A stretch of 6,961 bases of DNA, from positions 1 to 6,961 of the forward strand of contig JAYWGH010000023.1 of NCBI GenBank assembly GCA_043778375.1. Direction: 5' to 3'. The position numbers were made by a program, and so were the translations under genes. This DNA comes from CAIVSN01 sp043778375 (GTDB taxonomy: Bacteria; Patescibacteriota; Gracilibacteria; BD1-5; UBA2023). Below are positions 5,319 through 6,961 of this stretch, in pieces. Within the stretch, counting starts at the first letter, position 1, and every line of letters starts with the position of its first letter. The notes under the pieces were generated by a model, which did not search any database, was not told the DNA's origin, and saw only the letters and a list, made by a program, of their open reading frames with translations.

Positions 5319-6961
5319 ATGATTCCAGGACTCTCCGACGCAAACGCACAGCAAAAAAATACGATTTCTCGAGAATGTACGATTGGTGGGAAGTCCTTTA
5401 CTCTCGAGTCCTGAGCACTCGCACGACTCGCGAGTGGATCATGTGTGATCCGGGATAGTGTCGGTAACTACCTTCTCACGACTACAGGAGTCACTAAGTC
5501 CGCAAAAGCGGGAGCAACATTTTTTCCACTCACGGTCGAGTATACAGAGCGGTACTACGCTACGGGTAAGATTGGTGGGAATAAATTTTCAAAGCGGGAA
5601 GCCCGTCCATCGGAGACAGCAATACTCAATTCTCGTCTCATCGACCGACCAATTCGTCCACTCTTTCCAAAGGGAGTGCAAAATGAAGTCCAGATCATCG
5701 CGACTATTCTCTCCTCGAGCGGAGAGTCTGACTACGGATTTTGGGGAATACTCGGAGCCTCACTTTCCTTGCAGCTCGCGGGAGTGGTCGGATTTGAGGG
5801 GCCAACAGCGGGGGTACGAGTCGCCCTCACTCAGGGGGGAGAGTATGTGTTTGATCCGAGCTTTGCAGTACTCGCGACTGCGAGACTCGATCTCACCATA
5901 GCAGGGACTCGTGATGCGATTACTATGGTCGAGGCGGGAGCAAATGAAGTGAGTGATACTGAGATGCTTAGCGCACTTGAGTATGCTCACTCACTCGTGC
6001 GAGAGCTTTGTGATGCACAGGAGGATTTTGTCGCGCAGTACCGTGCGAGTCATATGATCCCAGTCTTAGAGCTCACCTGCGCACCAGAGGATGAGGTACT
6101 CGCCGCACTGGTCGAGGCATATGTGACGAGTGAGATGATGACCCCACTTTTTGAGGTGGGCAAGATGGAGTTCCATGATGCTCTCGAGGCTCTTGAAGAT
6201 ACCACCATAGCTCATATTACTGCTCTCGTAACTCCTGAGGATGCTCCGAGCGAGTCTCTGATCCGAGACCTTGTGTACGACCGAGTCAAGTACTTCATGC
6301 GAGCGCATGTCCTCGAGCGAAAGACTCGTCTCGATGGACGTGCTCCTACCGAGGTGCGACCTCTCAGGTCGAGTGTTGCAGTACTCCCTCGTACGCATGG
6401 ATCAGGCCTCTTTGAGCGAGGGATGACGCAGGTGCTCTCTGTAGCTACCCTTGGAGGCCCTGGAGATATACAGATCGTAGATGATCTCTATGCTGAGTCT
6501 ACCAAGCGGTATGTGCATCACTATAATTTCCCTCCGTACTCAGTAGGTGAGGTGCGAATGCTCCGATGAGTAGGGAGGCGTGAAGTCGGACACGGGAGAC
6601 TCGCAGAGAAGGCTCTTGAACCAGTGCTACCGAGCCTCGAGAATTTCCCATATTTCATCCGAGTGGTATCGGAGACGCTCACCTGTAATGGATCATCCTC
6701 GATGGCGTCAGTATGCTGATCTACCCTCGCGCTCATGGACTCAGGAGTACCGATCGCGCGACCAGTCGCAGGAGTTGCTATGGGCATGATTTACTCCGAG
6801 TCTTCAGGGAAATATCAAATACTCTCGGACATTCAGGCGCAGGAGGATTTTCTCGGGGATCTCGACTTCAAGATTGCGGCGAGTGAGGCAGGGATTACTG
6901 CTCTCCAAATGGATTGTAAGATTAGTGGTTTATCACTTGCACTCATGGGCGAGATATTTAC
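5319..6961 (+). CDS. pnp: Polynucleotide phosphorylase, 3' end beyond the window; three TGA codons read as glycine
   Basis: First 547 residues of PNPase, the trimeric phosphate-dependent 3'-to-5' exoribonuclease of mRNA decay. ATG 5319 is the only start between the upstream TAG and the first RNase PH core. Core 1 shows FFPLTVEY (68-75), KREARPSE (92-99) and RLIDRPIRPLFP (106-117). The helical linker comes next. Core 2 shows LDGR (338-341), LPRTHGSGLFERG (356-368), FPPYSVGEV (404-412), GRREVGHG (419-426), NGSSSMASVC (457-466) and the acidic GDLDFK (Asp514, Asp516) of the active site. The KH and S1 domains would lie past the window end. In-frame TGA falls at residues 32 (family LETGKLA), 417 (just before GRREVGHG) and 467 (family SVCGG), so TGA is glycine. 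Without recoding the gene would seem broken. One oddity is GKIGGNKFSKREARP where most bacteria have the one-residue-shorter GKIPGGFFKREGRP. It is GC-richer than the gene before it, and there is no Shine-Dalgarno sequence. Confidence 0.97.

Noticed and set aside
5269..5424. CTCGCAC shared by the cold-shock upstream repeat and the pnp start region as a common cold-response site
   Set aside because: The same word recurs inside pnp coding sequence (GTGCGAG near 5997 and 6043) and is explained by local codon use; there is no inverted-repeat context near pnp.
5426..5435. Palindrome ACTCGCGAGT as an operator or restriction-related site
   Set aside because: It lies within pnp coding sequence and is built from the locally common CTCG/CGAG words.
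5445..6569. A self-contained 374-residue frame starting at ATG 5445 and ending at TGA 6567
   Set aside because: It starts inside the first PNPase core and ends in the middle of the second; PNPase motifs continue in frame on both sides through TGA codons, so the gene begins at 5319 and runs past the window.
1..6961. CRISPR arrays, tRNA or rRNA genes, insertion sequences, attachment sites
   Set aside because: No regularly spaced repeats, cloverleaf-like or rRNA-like sequence, transposase motifs or terminal inverted repeats were seen on reading both strands.

Overview
The window comes from a bacterium that reads TGA as glycine (translation table 25), which points to the Candidate Phyla Radiation lineages Gracilibacteria (BD1-5/GN02) or Absconditabacteria (SR1). 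The sequence itself shows this. Polynucleotide phosphorylase at the right end runs through three in-frame TGA codons, each at or next to a glycine position of the family. The gene before it is open for 1,090 codons only if its 22 TGA codons are sense. All four complete genes end in TAA or TAG. Under the standard code both genes would look like strings of broken fragments. I cannot choose between the two phyla from this window.

Layout. A compact cold-shock-domain gene (55-297, +) is preceded by a perfect inverted repeat that ends one base before its start codon, and is followed by a clean intrinsic terminator. An iron-type superoxide dismutase gene (494-1075, -) converges on it and has its own terminator. 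A 136-base divergent intergenic region follows, carrying an exact 11-base direct repeat with 22-base spacing. A lipoprotein-type DsbA-like thiol oxidoreductase (1212-1925, +) reads away from it. Next is a 1,090-residue protein of unknown function (1995-5267, +), probably a soluble alpha-helical repeat (TPR/Sel1-like) protein, with its own likely promoter. Last comes pnp (5319 to the window end, +, incomplete), 51 bases downstream and in the same frame.

How the parts may work together. SOD and the exported thiol oxidoreductase share one divergent control region. That suggests a small oxidative-stress or envelope-redox module, notable in a lineage usually described as fermentative. Cold-shock protein and PNPase are both RNA-handling proteins. 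The large helical-repeat protein sits just before pnp and may be co-transcribed with it, but a shared role is only inference. None of the five starts has a convincing Shine-Dalgarno sequence, and the leaders implied by the candidate promoters are very short.

The most unusual feature is the large gene. It is AT-richer than its neighbours and uses TGA for 22 of 56 glycines. PNPase uses TGA for 3 of 47, and the three small genes use it for none of about 45.
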